From contig NZ_CP139976.1 in assembly GCF_034424625.1 (NCBI RefSeq), positions 2,232,001 through 2,296,000 on the forward strand: a DNA stretch of 64,000 nt, in the 5' to 3' direction. Made by a program: the position numbers and the translations under genes. The notes below the pieces were generated by a model, which saw only the letters and a program-made list of their open reading frames with translations, was not told the origin of the DNA and searched no databases. Below are positions 56,388 through 64,000 of the stretch, in pieces (the stretch's first letter is position 1; each line of letters starts with the position of its first letter). The DNA comes from Janthinobacterium lividum. GTDB taxonomy: Bacteria > Pseudomonadota > Gammaproteobacteria > Burkholderiales > Burkholderiaceae_D.

Positions 56388-57095
56388 TTAGCCGGCCGGC
56401 AGTGCCAGTTGGTCGAGCGCTACATGGCCCAGGAAGCCGCCCTGGCTGGCGGCCGGCAAGCCCGCCTCGATGGCGTGGGCAAAGCGTATGCCGGAGTCTT
56501 GTTCCAGCGCGGCCAGCAGGCGCGCCACGTGCGGATAATCGGCCAGGCTGGCCAACTGCAGCGGTTCGGCCCAGCGCGCAGTAGCGGCCAGGTAAGCGTC
56601 GGCGATGGTCGGTGCCGTGTCCGAGGCCAGCCAGGCACGGCCAGCGAGCAGGCGCTCCAGGTGCGCCAGGCTTTTGTTGACCTTGTCGACGGCCATCTCG
56701 CGCCACACGGCTGCGCGCGCATCGTCCTGTGCCGCGCGCGATGCCTGGAAGGCCGGCATGAAGGCGGCGTGGAAGGTCGTGTGCAAAAAGGACAGCACGC
56801 TGTTCAGGCGATCGTATTGCGGCGTGCCTTGCGCAAAGCCCAGGCCTGTGTGCGGCGTGTGGGCGGCGATGTGCAGCAGAATCGCCATGCTTTCCAGCAG
56901 CGGCGCGCCCGCGTGCGTGAGCAGGGCCGGCGTCTGGCCCAGCGGATTGATGGCGAGAAAGGCCGGATGCTGCTTGCTGGCCGGGTCGCGCGCTTCCACG
57001 CGGGCCAGGCGATAGGGCAAGCCGCTCCATTCGAGGGCGGCGATGGCGGCAAACGAGCAGCCGAACGGCACGCTGTAGATCAGGGTGGTTTCCAT
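56388..57095 (-). CDS. Glutathione S-transferase family protein
   Basis: A 235-residue GST. The N-terminal thioredoxin-like domain has a Tyr/Ser-Phe-type start (M-E-T-T-L-I-Y-S-V-P-F-G-C-S-F) and the cis-proline segment N-P-L-G-Q-T-P-A-L near residues 50-58, with the glutathione-binding E-S in L-L-E-S-M-A-I. The C-terminal helical domain has T-I-A-D-A-Y-L-A, the N-capping motif. Substrate is unknown. It is divergent from an HxlR regulator, which probably controls it. Confidence 0.85.
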   Translation of the reverse strand: METTLIYSVPFGCSFAAIAALEWSGLPYRLARVEARDPASKQHPAFLAINPLGQTPALLTHAGAPLLESMAILLHIAAHTPHTGLGFAQGTPQYDRLNSVLSFLHTTFHAAFMPAFQASRAAQDDARAAVWREMAVDKVNKSLAHLERLLAGRAWLASDTAPTIADAYLAATARWAEPLQLASLADYPHVARLLAALEQDSGIRFAHAIEAGLPAASQGGFLGHVALDQLALPAG

Positions 57096-57209
57096 GCTGG
57101 AGCTCCGGTGAGAGGAAAGAAGGGGAGTCTAATCGTGATGGTTACTATTTGGAAGAAGGCAGAATAATGTAGTATAGGTACATTTTTTATACCAGATGGG
57201 AAGCGAACC

Positions 57210-57575
57210 ATGAAAGACAATGTCTCCGGCTGCGCCGTGGAAGAAGCCATGCGACTGCTGGGCGGGCGCTGGAGAGTGGTGCTGCTCAGCTATCTGATGG
57301 CGGGGCCGAAGCGCTTCAGCGAAATTCGCCGCGCCGTGCCGAATATCTCGCAGCGCATGCTGACCCTGGACTTGCGCGCGCTGGAAGAGGCGGGCTTGCT
57401 GACGCGCACGATCTACGCGGAAGTACCCGTGAAGGTCGAGTACCAACTGACGGACGAGGGGCTGCGCTTGCGCGAGCTGGTCGAGATGCTGCGAACCATT
57501 GGCTTGCGGCTGCGCGGACAGGCGGACGCGGGCGGGGCCTTTCTCGCACCCGATGCCGTGGATAATTCCCTATAG
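57210..57575 (+). CDS. HxlR-family transcriptional regulator
   Basis: A 121-residue winged-helix protein with the family signature C-A-V-E-E-A-M-R-L-L-G-G-R-W-R-V-V-L-L at residues 7-25 and R-A-V-P-N-I-S-Q-R-M-L-T-L-D-L-R-A-L-E-E-A-G-L in the recognition region. Cys7 is the usual redox-sensitive cysteine of many HxlR members. The short GGTA...TACC inverted repeat at about 57177-57193 in the divergent region may be its operator. It may sense an electrophile that the GST removes. Confidence 0.88.
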   Translation: MKDNVSGCAVEEAMRLLGGRWRVVLLSYLMAGPKRFSEIRRAVPNISQRMLTLDLRALEEAGLLTRTIYAEVPVKVEYQLTDEGLRLRELVEMLRTIGLRLRGQADAGGAFLAPDAVDNSL

Positions 57576-57636
57576 AAACAGCTGATTTGATGCAAAGTGC
57601 TAGACTGCCGGCCTTTGATCACTACTCTCGACACCC

Positions 57637-58233
57637 ATGCGCCTGACTTCCTTCGCCCTGACCGCCGCCGCCCTGTTTGCCGCCTTGCCGGCCCAGGCGG
57701 CCACCATGCCGACGCTCGAACAAATCCACGCCGCCGTGCAGGCGGGCGTGGCCAAGACCCGGGCCAAAATGCAATCGACTGTGCCGGTACCGATCGCCGT
57801 CAAGGTCACCAGCTTGACCGGCTGCCAGGATTCGCAGGAAGTGCCGGGCGAAGTGGTGTGCCTGGTCGCCATGAGCGCCGGCATGCGCGATGCTTTCATG
57901 GTGCTGCCGCTGCGTAACGAGAACGGTAGCTGGGTGGGCGTCGAGCGCAAGGACGCCAAGTTCGCGGGACCGTCGCCGGCCGAGGCGCAAGCCATGATCC
58001 GAAGCTGGGCGAAGGAAGAAGTGGCGCGCAATCCGGAAGCGGCCAAGGATGTGCAGATGCAGGAAGCGCAGACGACCATGCAGGTCAAGGCCGTCAATGA
58101 GTGCGACGTCAAGCGCAAGACGGGCTATCTCGTATGCGATACGGAATTGAGCGTGCCGAGCCGTCCGGAAGGCATCAAGACGGAACTGACGTTCATGCTG
58201 GAAAATGGCAACTGGCGTTACGTGCCACGCTAA
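57637..58233 (+). CDS. Secreted protein of unknown function
   Basis: A 198-residue exported protein; the signal peptide ends A-Q-A-A at about residue 22. The mature part is a mix of alpha and beta, with three cysteines (C68, C82 and two near the C-terminus in E-C-D-V-K-R-K-T-G-Y-L-V-C-D), which could form two disulfides. I recognise no family. The final strand-like segment E-L-T-F-M-L-E-N-G-N-W-R-Y-V resembles the end of NTF2-like or DUF4440-type proteins only loosely. It is a stand-alone gene. Confidence 0.6.
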   Translation: MRLTSFALTAAALFAALPAQAATMPTLEQIHAAVQAGVAKTRAKMQSTVPVPIAVKVTSLTGCQDSQEVPGEVVCLVAMSAGMRDAFMVLPLRNENGSWVGVERKDAKFAGPSPAEAQAMIRSWAKEEVARNPEAAKDVQMQEAQTTMQVKAVNECDVKRKTGYLVCDTELSVPSRPEGIKTELTFMLENGNWRYVPR

Positions 58234-58480
58234 ACGCCGCCCTGTTTGCCGCCGGGACAGTCACGCTGTTCCGGCATCGCTCCCGCCATTCCCCAGCGGC
58301 CACGCCGCCATCTGCAATCTTTGCAGATTCGCAAGGCAATTTCGCCAGTAAAAATTGCCCATTTAACTTAATAATTAAATATTAAAATTAATGTATCGGT
58401 GCAGACTGCCGCCGGCTTTCTGCCGTCCCGCATTTGCCCTTTCCCCCGTGCCTGCACGGGCTACAGCCAAGGATCCGACC

Positions 58481-60121
58481 ATGCGACTCAATCTTCCCGT
58501 CAGTGATACCGAGATCAACCTGAGCGATACCGAGACCATCGTCTCGACTACCGACTTGCAAGGCAATATCACGTATGCGAACCCGTATTTCATCGCCGTC
58601 AGCGGCTACAGCGCGGAAGAATTGATCGGCGCGCCGCAAAACATCCTGCGCCATCCGGACATGCCGGTCGAAGCGTTCGCCGATTTCTGGGCCACCATCC
58701 GCTCGGGCCGCTCGTGGAGCGGCATGGTGAAAAACCGCTGCAAGAATGGCGATTACTACTGGGTGCTGGCGAACGTGACGCCGGTGGTGGAAGACGGCGT
58801 GGCCGTCGGCTACATGTCAGTGCGCACCAAGCCCACGCGCCAGCAGGTGGCGCAGGCATCCGCCCTGTACGCGCGCATCAAGGCGGGGCAGGCCGATGGC
58901 ATCGTCATCAGCCAGGGCGCTGCCGTGCGGACTGGCTGGCTGGCGCGGCTGGCGAGCCTGCGCGACCTGCCGCTGGGCAAGCGCATCGGCTGGAATTTGG
59001 GCTTGCTGAGCCTGGTATTGCTGCTGCAGCTGGCGTGGAATGCGGGGGCGTTGCCGGCCGGTGCGGGCGGCTGGCTGACGGGCCTGTCCGTGGTGGCCCT
59101 GTGCGCGACCTTGTATTTCTGGCACAGCTTGCACCGTGCCGTGCTGCAACCCTTGCAGCGGGCGCGCCAGGCCTGCGACGTGATGGCGGGCGGTGACCTG
59201 ACGGGCGAGCTCGACACCACACGGCGCGACGAGATGGGGCAGTTGCTGCGCTCGCTGCGCCAGTTGCGCGTGAACCTGCATTCCATCGTTGGCGACGTGC
59301 GCGGCAATTTCTTGCGCATCAGCATGGCCAGCCAGGAAATCGCCGCCGGCAATATGGACTTGTCGGGCCGCACGGAAGCGCAGGCGTCGGCCCTGCAGCA
59401 GACGGCGTCGAGCATGGAGCAGCTGGCGGCCACGGTGCAGCAAAACAGCGGCAACGCCGTGCAGGCCAGCGACATGGCGGGCAAGGTCCACGGCCTGGCA
59501 GGGCGCGGCGGCGAGATCGTCGGCCAGATGGTCAACATGATGGCGGACATCGACGCTTCATCGAAGAAGATCGGCGACATCACGGGCATCATCGAAGGCA
59601 TCGCCTTCCAGACGAATATCCTGGCCCTGAACGCGGCCGTGGAAGCGGCGCGCGCGGGCGACCAGGGGCGCGGCTTTGCCGTGGTGGCGGGCGAAGTGCG
59701 CAGCCTGGCGCACCGCAGCGCGGCGGCGGCCACGGAAATCAAGCAATTGATCACGGCGTCGCTGGCGCAGGTGCAGGCGGGCGCGAAGCTGGCGCAGCAG
59801 GCGGGCGCCAGCAGCGCCGAAATGCTGGGTGCCGTGCAGGGCGTGCATGGCATCATGGAAGAGATCGCCTCGGCTTCGCGCGAGCAAAGCCACGGCATCG
59901 GCCAGGTCAACATGGCCGTCACGCAAATGGATGAAGTGACGCAGCAGAACGCGGCGCTGGTCGAGGAATCGGCGGCCGCCTCGGCCTCGCTGCAAGACCA
60001 GACCTTGCAGCTGGAGCAGGCGATGGCCCTGTTCAAGCTGGAGCGGCGGCGCGGCGGCCCGGCTACGCCCGTGCGGGCGCCGGAGCGCCGCGCCGCCACC
60101 GCGCTACAGCAGCCGCTCTGA
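58481..60121 (+). CDS. Methyl-accepting chemotaxis protein with N-terminal PAS domain (Aer-like)
   Basis: A 546-residue receptor. Residues about 15-120 form a PAS domain with N-I-T-Y-A-N-P-Y-F-I-A-V-S-G-Y and W-S-G-M-V-K-N-R-C-K-N-G-D-Y-Y-W-V-L-A-N-V, the flavin-binding pattern of the aerotaxis receptor Aer. Two hydrophobic segments lie at about 180-225 without a periplasmic domain, followed by HAMP and the signalling domain with its highly conserved tip (F-Q-T-N-I-L-A-L-N-A-A-V-E-A-A-R-A-G-D-Q-G-R-G-F-A-V-V-A). AAGGA precedes ATG 58481. It likely senses redox state or oxygen. The 3' end overlaps the convergent DUF2071-like gene by 18 bases. Confidence 0.9.
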   Translation: MRLNLPVSDTEINLSDTETIVSTTDLQGNITYANPYFIAVSGYSAEELIGAPQNILRHPDMPVEAFADFWATIRSGRSWSGMVKNRCKNGDYYWVLANVTPVVEDGVAVGYMSVRTKPTRQQVAQASALYARIKAGQADGIVISQGAAVRTGWLARLASLRDLPLGKRIGWNLGLLSLVLLLQLAWNAGALPAGAGGWLTGLSVVALCATLYFWHSLHRAVLQPLQRARQACDVMAGGDLTGELDTTRRDEMGQLLRSLRQLRVNLHSIVGDVRGNFLRISMASQEIAAGNMDLSGRTEAQASALQQTASSMEQLAATVQQNSGNAVQASDMAGKVHGLAGRGGEIVGQMVNMMADIDASSKKIGDITGIIEGIAFQTNILALNAAVEAARAGDQGRGFAVVAGEVRSLAHRSAAAATEIKQLITASLAQVQAGAKLAQQAGASSAEMLGAVQGVHGIMEEIASASREQSHGIGQVNMAVTQMDEVTQQNAALVEESAAASASLQDQTLQLEQAMALFKLERRRGGPATPVRAPERRAATALQQPL

Positions 60122-60952
60122 CAGGGCCTTGAAGGGAACCTTGGGGACGAGAAAGGCAAACGGCTTCGAGACGGGCGGCAACTGCCCCAGCAAGCCGCAG
60201 TCGGCGCGCAAGGCCGTCAGCGCTTGCACTTGATCCACATCAACGGGCAAGTCGATTTCGCCGAAGACCAGCTTGCCGTTGCGCGGCACGTGGGCAATGG
60301 CCGCATCCTGGCAAGCGAGGAAGGCGACGGCGTCGCGCCAGTTGCCGAACAGCGCTTGCCAGTCGGCATCGAGGGTATGCTCGCTCACGATGTCCGCCTG
60401 CACGTCCAGCGATGGCGCGCTGCCGGCGCCGCCTGCAATGCTGCAGCGGGCTTGCGTGGGCGTGACTTCCAGCGTCATGCCGTCGGCCAGGTGGGTCGGC
60501 AGGATGTCGCTGAACAGCCGCGTGCCCAGTGCATGCGGCAAGCTGTCCATGATGTTTTTCAAAAAGTACACGCAGGGCACGGCCGGCGCGCCCGGAGGCG
60601 TGTGGTCCAGGTACAGGCGCCAGTTGCTTTGCAGGGGCGATGGCAGCAGTTTGCGCAGCGGACCCGGCAGGGCCGGACCGAAATGCCCATGACGGTAGGT
60701 CAGCACGCTAAATGGCGTCTTGCCGTCGCGCTGCCACAAGGTCGCGCCGGCGGGCAGCAGTTGCTGCGCGGCAGCGGCGTCGACCAGCCAGCTCACGTAG
60801 ACGACGTCGCGCACGTCGCTGTGCAGGGTCAGGAAGGGCAGGCGCGACATGACGGCCTGGCGCAGGTTGGCGAAACGCGTGGAATTGGCGAGCGCGGCAA
60901 ACAGGCGCCCCGGCCAGCCCGCGCGCGGGTGTCGGTAAGTGTTGTCTTGCAA
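60104..60952 (-). CDS. DUF2071/YqjF-like protein
   Basis: A 282-residue cytoplasmic-looking protein. The central stretch V-V-Y-V-S-W-L-V-D-A-A-A-A-Q-Q-L-L-P-A-G and F-S-V-L-T-Y-R-H-G fits the acetoacetate decarboxylase-like DUF2071 (YqjF) pattern, in which W-x-V-D-x-x-x-L-x-x-L-L-P recurs. Function is unknown. It overlaps the chemotaxis receptor gene tail to tail. The family call is from a short pattern and could be wrong. Confidence 0.5.
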   Translation of the reverse strand: MQDNTYRHPRAGWPGRLFAALANSTRFANLRQAVMSRLPFLTLHSDVRDVVYVSWLVDAAAAQQLLPAGATLWQRDGKTPFSVLTYRHGHFGPALPGPLRKLLPSPLQSNWRLYLDHTPPGAPAVPCVYFLKNIMDSLPHALGTRLFSDILPTHLADGMTLEVTPTQARCSIAGGAGSAPSLDVQADIVSEHTLDADWQALFGNWRDAVAFLACQDAAIAHVPRNGKLVFGEIDLPVDVDQVQALTALRADCGLLGQLPPVSKPFAFLVPKVPFKALSERLL

Positions 60953-61004
60953 GGAAAAGCTTTCGGGTGGAATACGGAAAGGTTAATACGCTTACGCGGC
61001 AACG

Positions 61005-61116
61005 CCCGCCCACATCATCGCGAGCGGCAGCGATGTGTGGCCGAGACGCGCAGCTGTGCTGGAGCACAGCGAGCATCACAGGCCGCATAGCGCGCCGCGC
61101 AGCCGATGTGGGCGGG
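61005..61116. repeat. Inverted repeat with internal hairpin between the DUF2071-like gene and bdhA
   Basis: CCCGCCCACATC (61005-61016) and GATGTGGGCGGG (61105-61116) are perfect 12-bp complements, 88 bases apart. In between, CTGTGCT/AGCACAG forms a hairpin. The whole element can fold into one branched structure and lies between two minus-strand genes. Confidence 0.7.
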
Positions 61117-61124
61117 TGTCACCA

Positions 61125-61907
61125 CTATTGCATGTGCCAGCCGTGGCTGACCACGATGGACTGGCCGCTCAAGGCGTTCGACGGGAAGGCGGCCAGGAAG
61201 ACGGCAGTTTGCGCCACGTCCTGCGTCGTGGTGAATTCACCGTCGATGGTGTCTTTCAGCATCACTTTCTTGATCACGTCTTCTTCGCTGATGTTGAGCT
61301 GGGCCGCCTGTTCGGGGATTTGCTTGTCGACCAGCGGCGTGCGCACGAAGCCGGGGCAGATGACGTTGGCGCGGATGCCGTCTTTCGCACCTTCCTTGGC
61401 CACCACCTTGGCCAGGCCCAGCAAGCCGTGCTTGGCGGCCACGTAGGCGCTCTTGAATGGCGAGCCTTCGTGCGAGTGCACGGAACCCATGTAGATGATG
61501 GCGCCGCCGCGGCCGGCCTTGATCATTTCGCGCATGCAGGCGCGCGTGGTGAGGAAGGCGCCGTCCATGTGAATGGCCAGCATCTTTTTCCATTGCTCGA
61601 ACGGGTAGTCGACGACGGGGCTGATGATCTGGATACCCGCATTGCTGATCAGGATATCGATGCCGCCGAAGTGGGCCGCCGCATCCGCCACACCCTTGTC
61701 GACCTGTTCTTCGCTGGAGACATCCATGGCGACGGCAAACGCCTGGCCGCCCGACTGCTTGATTTCCTCGGCCGTCTTGCTGGCCGCTTCCAGGGCCAGG
61801 TCGGCGATGACGACCTTGGCGCCTTGTTTCGCGTATTCGATGGCCATTTCCTTGCCGATACCACTGGCGGCGCCGGTAATCAGTGCGACTTTGTCTTTGA
61901 GTTGCAT
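61125..61907 (-). CDS. bdhA: 3-hydroxybutyrate dehydrogenase
   Basis: A 260-residue classical SDR that interconverts D-3-hydroxybutyrate and acetoacetate with NAD, used in degradation of polyhydroxybutyrate. The cofactor motif is T-G-A-A-S-G-I-G at residues 11-18, N-A-G at about 89-91, the catalytic Tyr-x-x-x-Lys is S-A-Y-V-A-A-K-H-G near 155. The family-specific [14 protein letters not shown] and C-terminal G-W-H-M-Q are intact. I chose ATG 61907 with AAGGA five bases before; upstream in-frame codons lack a site. Confidence 0.93.
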   Translation of the reverse strand: MQLKDKVALITGAASGIGKEMAIEYAKQGAKVVIADLALEAASKTAEEIKQSGGQAFAVAMDVSSEEQVDKGVADAAAHFGGIDILISNAGIQIISPVVDYPFEQWKKMLAIHMDGAFLTTRACMREMIKAGRGGAIIYMGSVHSHEGSPFKSAYVAAKHGLLGLAKVVAKEGAKDGIRANVICPGFVRTPLVDKQIPEQAAQLNISEEDVIKKVMLKDTIDGEFTTTQDVAQTAVFLAAFPSNALSGQSIVVSHGWHMQ

Positions 61908-61999
61908 ATTAATCCTTTGCATTGCGGGTTGGAGTGATCGTGGAAAACCTGACTGCGCCAGTATAGCGAGAAAACGGGCCGCGCATGCCCCGCGCACGC

Positions 62000-63073
62000 C
62001 TAAGGGACTTGCTGCTTGTCAATCCGCTTGTCAAGCATTTCCTGTAGCCGCCAGGCGCCGGGATTGGTACCCGCCCAGGTGCGAAACGCGTGATTGAACG
62101 CGCTTTGTTCCTGGTAGCCGAGCAGGAAGGCGATGTCGACCAGCGACAAATCCGGCTCGCGCAGATAGTCGCGCGCCAGGCCGTACCTGGCCTGGTCCAG
62201 CAGGGCCTGGAAGCTGGTGCCCGCGTCGGCCAGCTTGCGCTGCAAGGTGCGCGGCGTGACAGCCAGGGCGGCGGCAACGGTGGCCAGCCGTGCCGAACCC
62301 TGGCGCAAACCCGCCACGATGGCCGCGTGCACTTGCGCGTCGATGGCGCCGCCAGTGTCTGTTTCAGCTTCTCGCAGCGCCAGCAATTGTTCCGCATGCT
62401 GGCACAGCACGGGGTACAGGCTGACGTCGGCGTTCGGCACGGGCCAGTCCAGCAATTGCGCATCGAAGGTGGCCGTGTTGGCGGAGGCGTTGAAGGCGGG
62501 CAGGCTGCCCAGCACGCGTAGGTATTCGTCGCGGTGCGCCGCGTGGCGCAGCAGGTCGCCGCCGCCATCGTGGCTGAACGCCAGTTGGGCCGGCGGCAGC
62601 GGCATGCCCGCCAGCCAGTCGCCGCAGACGCGGATGCCGGCAAAGACGCTGTCGACCAGGTGCCGGCTGGCGCCCGGATAGTTGCTGGTCCAGCGGTAAT
62701 GGGCGACGGCGCCATCGCGCTGCAGGGTCGAGCGGCCCAGGTCGTGCGCCAGTCGTTCATAGCGGGCCGTCTGTTCCAGCGCCTGGCCCACGTTGCTGCA
62801 ACTGAGCAAAATCAAGCCATACGCGCTGTAGGTGCCCATGCGTACGCGCTGCCCCACGTGCAGGCCGAAATGCGCATCGCCCGCCAGCTGTGCGCCCGCA
62901 TCGAGCAGGCGCACGTAGTCGCGCGCGGCGAGGCTGGGCGCGGATGCTTCCAGGCTGTGCGGCGCCACGCCGGCCGCCTGCGCCAGGCTGGCAGGCGCGA
63001 TGCCGTGCGCGCCGGCCGCTTCGAGCAGCGGCTGCAGATAGGCGCCGGCGACCCGGCCGTCAGTACTTGTCAT
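62000..63073 (-). CDS. AraC-family regulator (OruR/ArgR-type with arabinose-binding-like N-terminus)
   Basis: A 357-residue regulator. The N-terminal 200 residues form the DUF-like ligand domain of the OruR group ([19 protein letters not shown]). The C-terminal HTH pair has [16 protein letters not shown] and [22 protein letters not shown]. It is on the same strand just upstream of bdhA (92 bases) and divergent from the FAD-linked oxidase gene, so it may control either. Confidence 0.88.
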   Translation of the reverse strand: MTSTDGRVAGAYLQPLLEAAGAHGIAPASLAQAAGVAPHSLEASAPSLAARDYVRLLDAGAQLAGDAHFGLHVGQRVRMGTYSAYGLILLSCSNVGQALEQTARYERLAHDLGRSTLQRDGAVAHYRWTSNYPGASRHLVDSVFAGIRVCGDWLAGMPLPPAQLAFSHDGGGDLLRHAAHRDEYLRVLGSLPAFNASANTATFDAQLLDWPVPNADVSLYPVLCQHAEQLLALREAETDTGGAIDAQVHAAIVAGLRQGSARLATVAAALAVTPRTLQRKLADAGTSFQALLDQARYGLARDYLREPDLSLVDIAFLLGYQEQSAFNHAFRTWAGTNPGAWRLQEMLDKRIDKQQVP

Positions 63074-63200
63074 GATGGAACAATGCGATTGTCATGAAAA
63101 ACCAATACCCTTGGCCTGTGGCGGCATATGCTGTTGAGAAGGCAAGGACAGTATAGCAAGCCGCCGTGGCGCGCAACTGGACCAATAAGAGGGGATGTCG

Positions 63201-64000
63201 ATGCAACGCTGGAATGGCTGGGGAGACGAGAGCATCACGTATGCGCTGAGCGAGGATGCGCTGGCTTTCTTGCGCGCGCGCCTGGGGCCGGGCAGTGCCG
63301 TTGTCGACGCCACCTTCGACGATGCCTGTGCGCAAGTGCCCGCTTCGCGCCTGGCGCCGCATCCGCTGATCGACACCAAGCCTGCCACGCGCGTGCGCCA
63401 TGCGCTCGGTCAAAGCCTGCCCGACTGGTTTAAATTACGCCATGGCCGCATCGGCGCCGTGCCCGATGGCGTGGCCTTTCCCGACAGCGCGCTGCAGGTG
63501 CGCCAGCTGCTCGCGTATGCGCGCCAGGCGTGCGTGGCCGTGATTCCCCACGGTGGCGGCACCAGCGTGGCCGGGCATTTGACGGTGGCGGCGGGGCCGC
63601 GTCCCGTGCTGGCGCTCAGCCTCGGGCGCCTGTGCGCGCTGGGCCACCTGGACCGCGAAGCGCAGCTGGCCACGTTCGGCGCGGGCGTGTACGGCCCCGA
63701 CCTGGAAGCGCAGCTGCGCGCGCACGGCTACACCCTGGGCCACTACCCGCAGTCGTTCGAATATTCGACCCTGGGGGGCTGGATCGCCACGCGCTCGTCG
63801 GGCCAGCAATCCTTGCGCTATGGCCGCATCGAGCAGCTGTTCGCGGGCGGCGAAGTGGAAACGCCGGCAGGTACCCTGAGCATCCCCACGTTTCCCGCTT
63901 CGGCGGCCGGCATCGACCTGCGCGAAATGGTGCTCGGCTCCGAGGGCCGGCTGGGCATCGTGACGCAGGCGACGGTGCGCGTCTCGCCGCTGCCCCCTTA
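63201..64000 (+). CDS. FAD-binding oxidase, alkyldihydroxyacetonephosphate synthase-like (3' truncated)
   Basis: Open to the end of the window, 266 codons visible. The start W-N-G-W-G-D-E at residues 4-10 and P-H-G-G-G-T-S-V-A-G-H at 117-127, the PP-loop of the VAO/PCMH FAD fold, match the AGPS/glycolate-oxidase-like group; G-S-E-G-R-L-G-I-V-T-Q-A-T-V-R-V at the end is the second half of the FAD domain. I start it at ATG 63201, with AGAGGGG six bases before; ATG 63195 is too close to that site. In bacteria such enzymes oxidise 2-hydroxyacids or glycerol-like compounds. The missing 3' part decides substrate. Confidence 0.85.
   Translation, partial: MQRWNGWGDESITYALSEDALAFLRARLGPGSAVVDATFDDACAQVPASRLAPHPLIDTKPATRVRHALGQSLPDWFKLRHGRIGAVPDGVAFPDSALQVRQLLAYARQACVAVIPHGGGTSVAGHLTVAAGPRPVLALSLGRLCALGHLDREAQLATFGAGVYGPDLEAQLRAHGYTLGHYPQSFEYSTLGGWIATRSSGQQSLRYGRIEQLFAGGEVETPAGTLSIPTFPASAAGIDLREMVLGSEGRLGIVTQATVRVSPLPP

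Overview
The window is high-GC chromosomal DNA from a betaproteobacterium. Gene content points to Oxalobacteraceae, most likely Janthinobacterium or a close relative: two chitinases, two PEP-CTERM proteins, a Burkholderiales-type porin, Xsc-based sulfonate catabolism and many AraC/GntR/IclR regulators. I see no rRNA, insertion sequence, prophage or CRISPR array. Genes at both edges are cut: lolA lacks its 5' end and an FAD-linked oxidase lacks its 3' end.

Layout. 1-7.1 kb: housekeeping genes (lolA, rarA, an epimerase with a DUF2917 partner, a MocR regulator, serS) and two identical tRNA-Ser(CGA) genes. 7.1-15.4 kb: a heptad-repeat membrane protein, hisC, a PEP-CTERM protein, a beta-hydroxyacid dehydrogenase, a YeiH-type exporter, dadA overlapping thiG, and a porin. 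15.5-38.5 kb: a large sulfonate (taurine) island. It holds two almost identical xsc genes in direct orientation about 12.4 kb apart. After xsc copy 1 come pta and a TauE/SafE exporter. After xsc copy 2 come tauX, tauY, tauABC, an amino-acid permease and a SorAB-like sulfite dehydrogenase. Between the copies lie an RNA-repair cluster (rtcB divergent from an RNA ligase plus HD-Pnk pair), a PEP-CTERM protein, and an iclR-cobS-cobT unit divergent from xsc copy 2. 38.7-42.7 kb: GH19 and GH18 chitinase lipoproteins. 42.7-51.9 kb: a mannitol/sorbitol system (LamB-like porin, mtlEFGKD-like operon, two AraC regulators). 52-64 kb: a phytase-like lipoprotein, an S9 peptidase, a GST with an HxlR regulator, a chemotaxis receptor, 3-hydroxybutyrate dehydrogenase, an AraC regulator and the truncated FAD oxidase.

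How the genes work together. TauABC imports taurine, TauXY deaminates it to sulfoacetaldehyde, Xsc splits this with phosphate into acetyl phosphate and sulfite, Pta makes acetyl-CoA, and SorAB oxidises sulfite to sulfate. TauE/SafE and perhaps YeiH would export sulfur oxyanions. A CGGAAC...TACCG element before both xsc genes, with weaker forms before iclR and tauX, suggests IclR control.

The most unusual region is the RNA-repair cluster. Two sigma-54-type (-24/-12) elements lie in its intergenic region, one facing rtcB and one facing the RNA ligase/HD-Pnk operon. This suggests one inducible regulon combining two chemically different RNA-sealing routes. Other points: tandem terminators leaving no room for a promoter before pta, an orphan CobS/CobT pair, and nested inverted repeats before the polyol operon.
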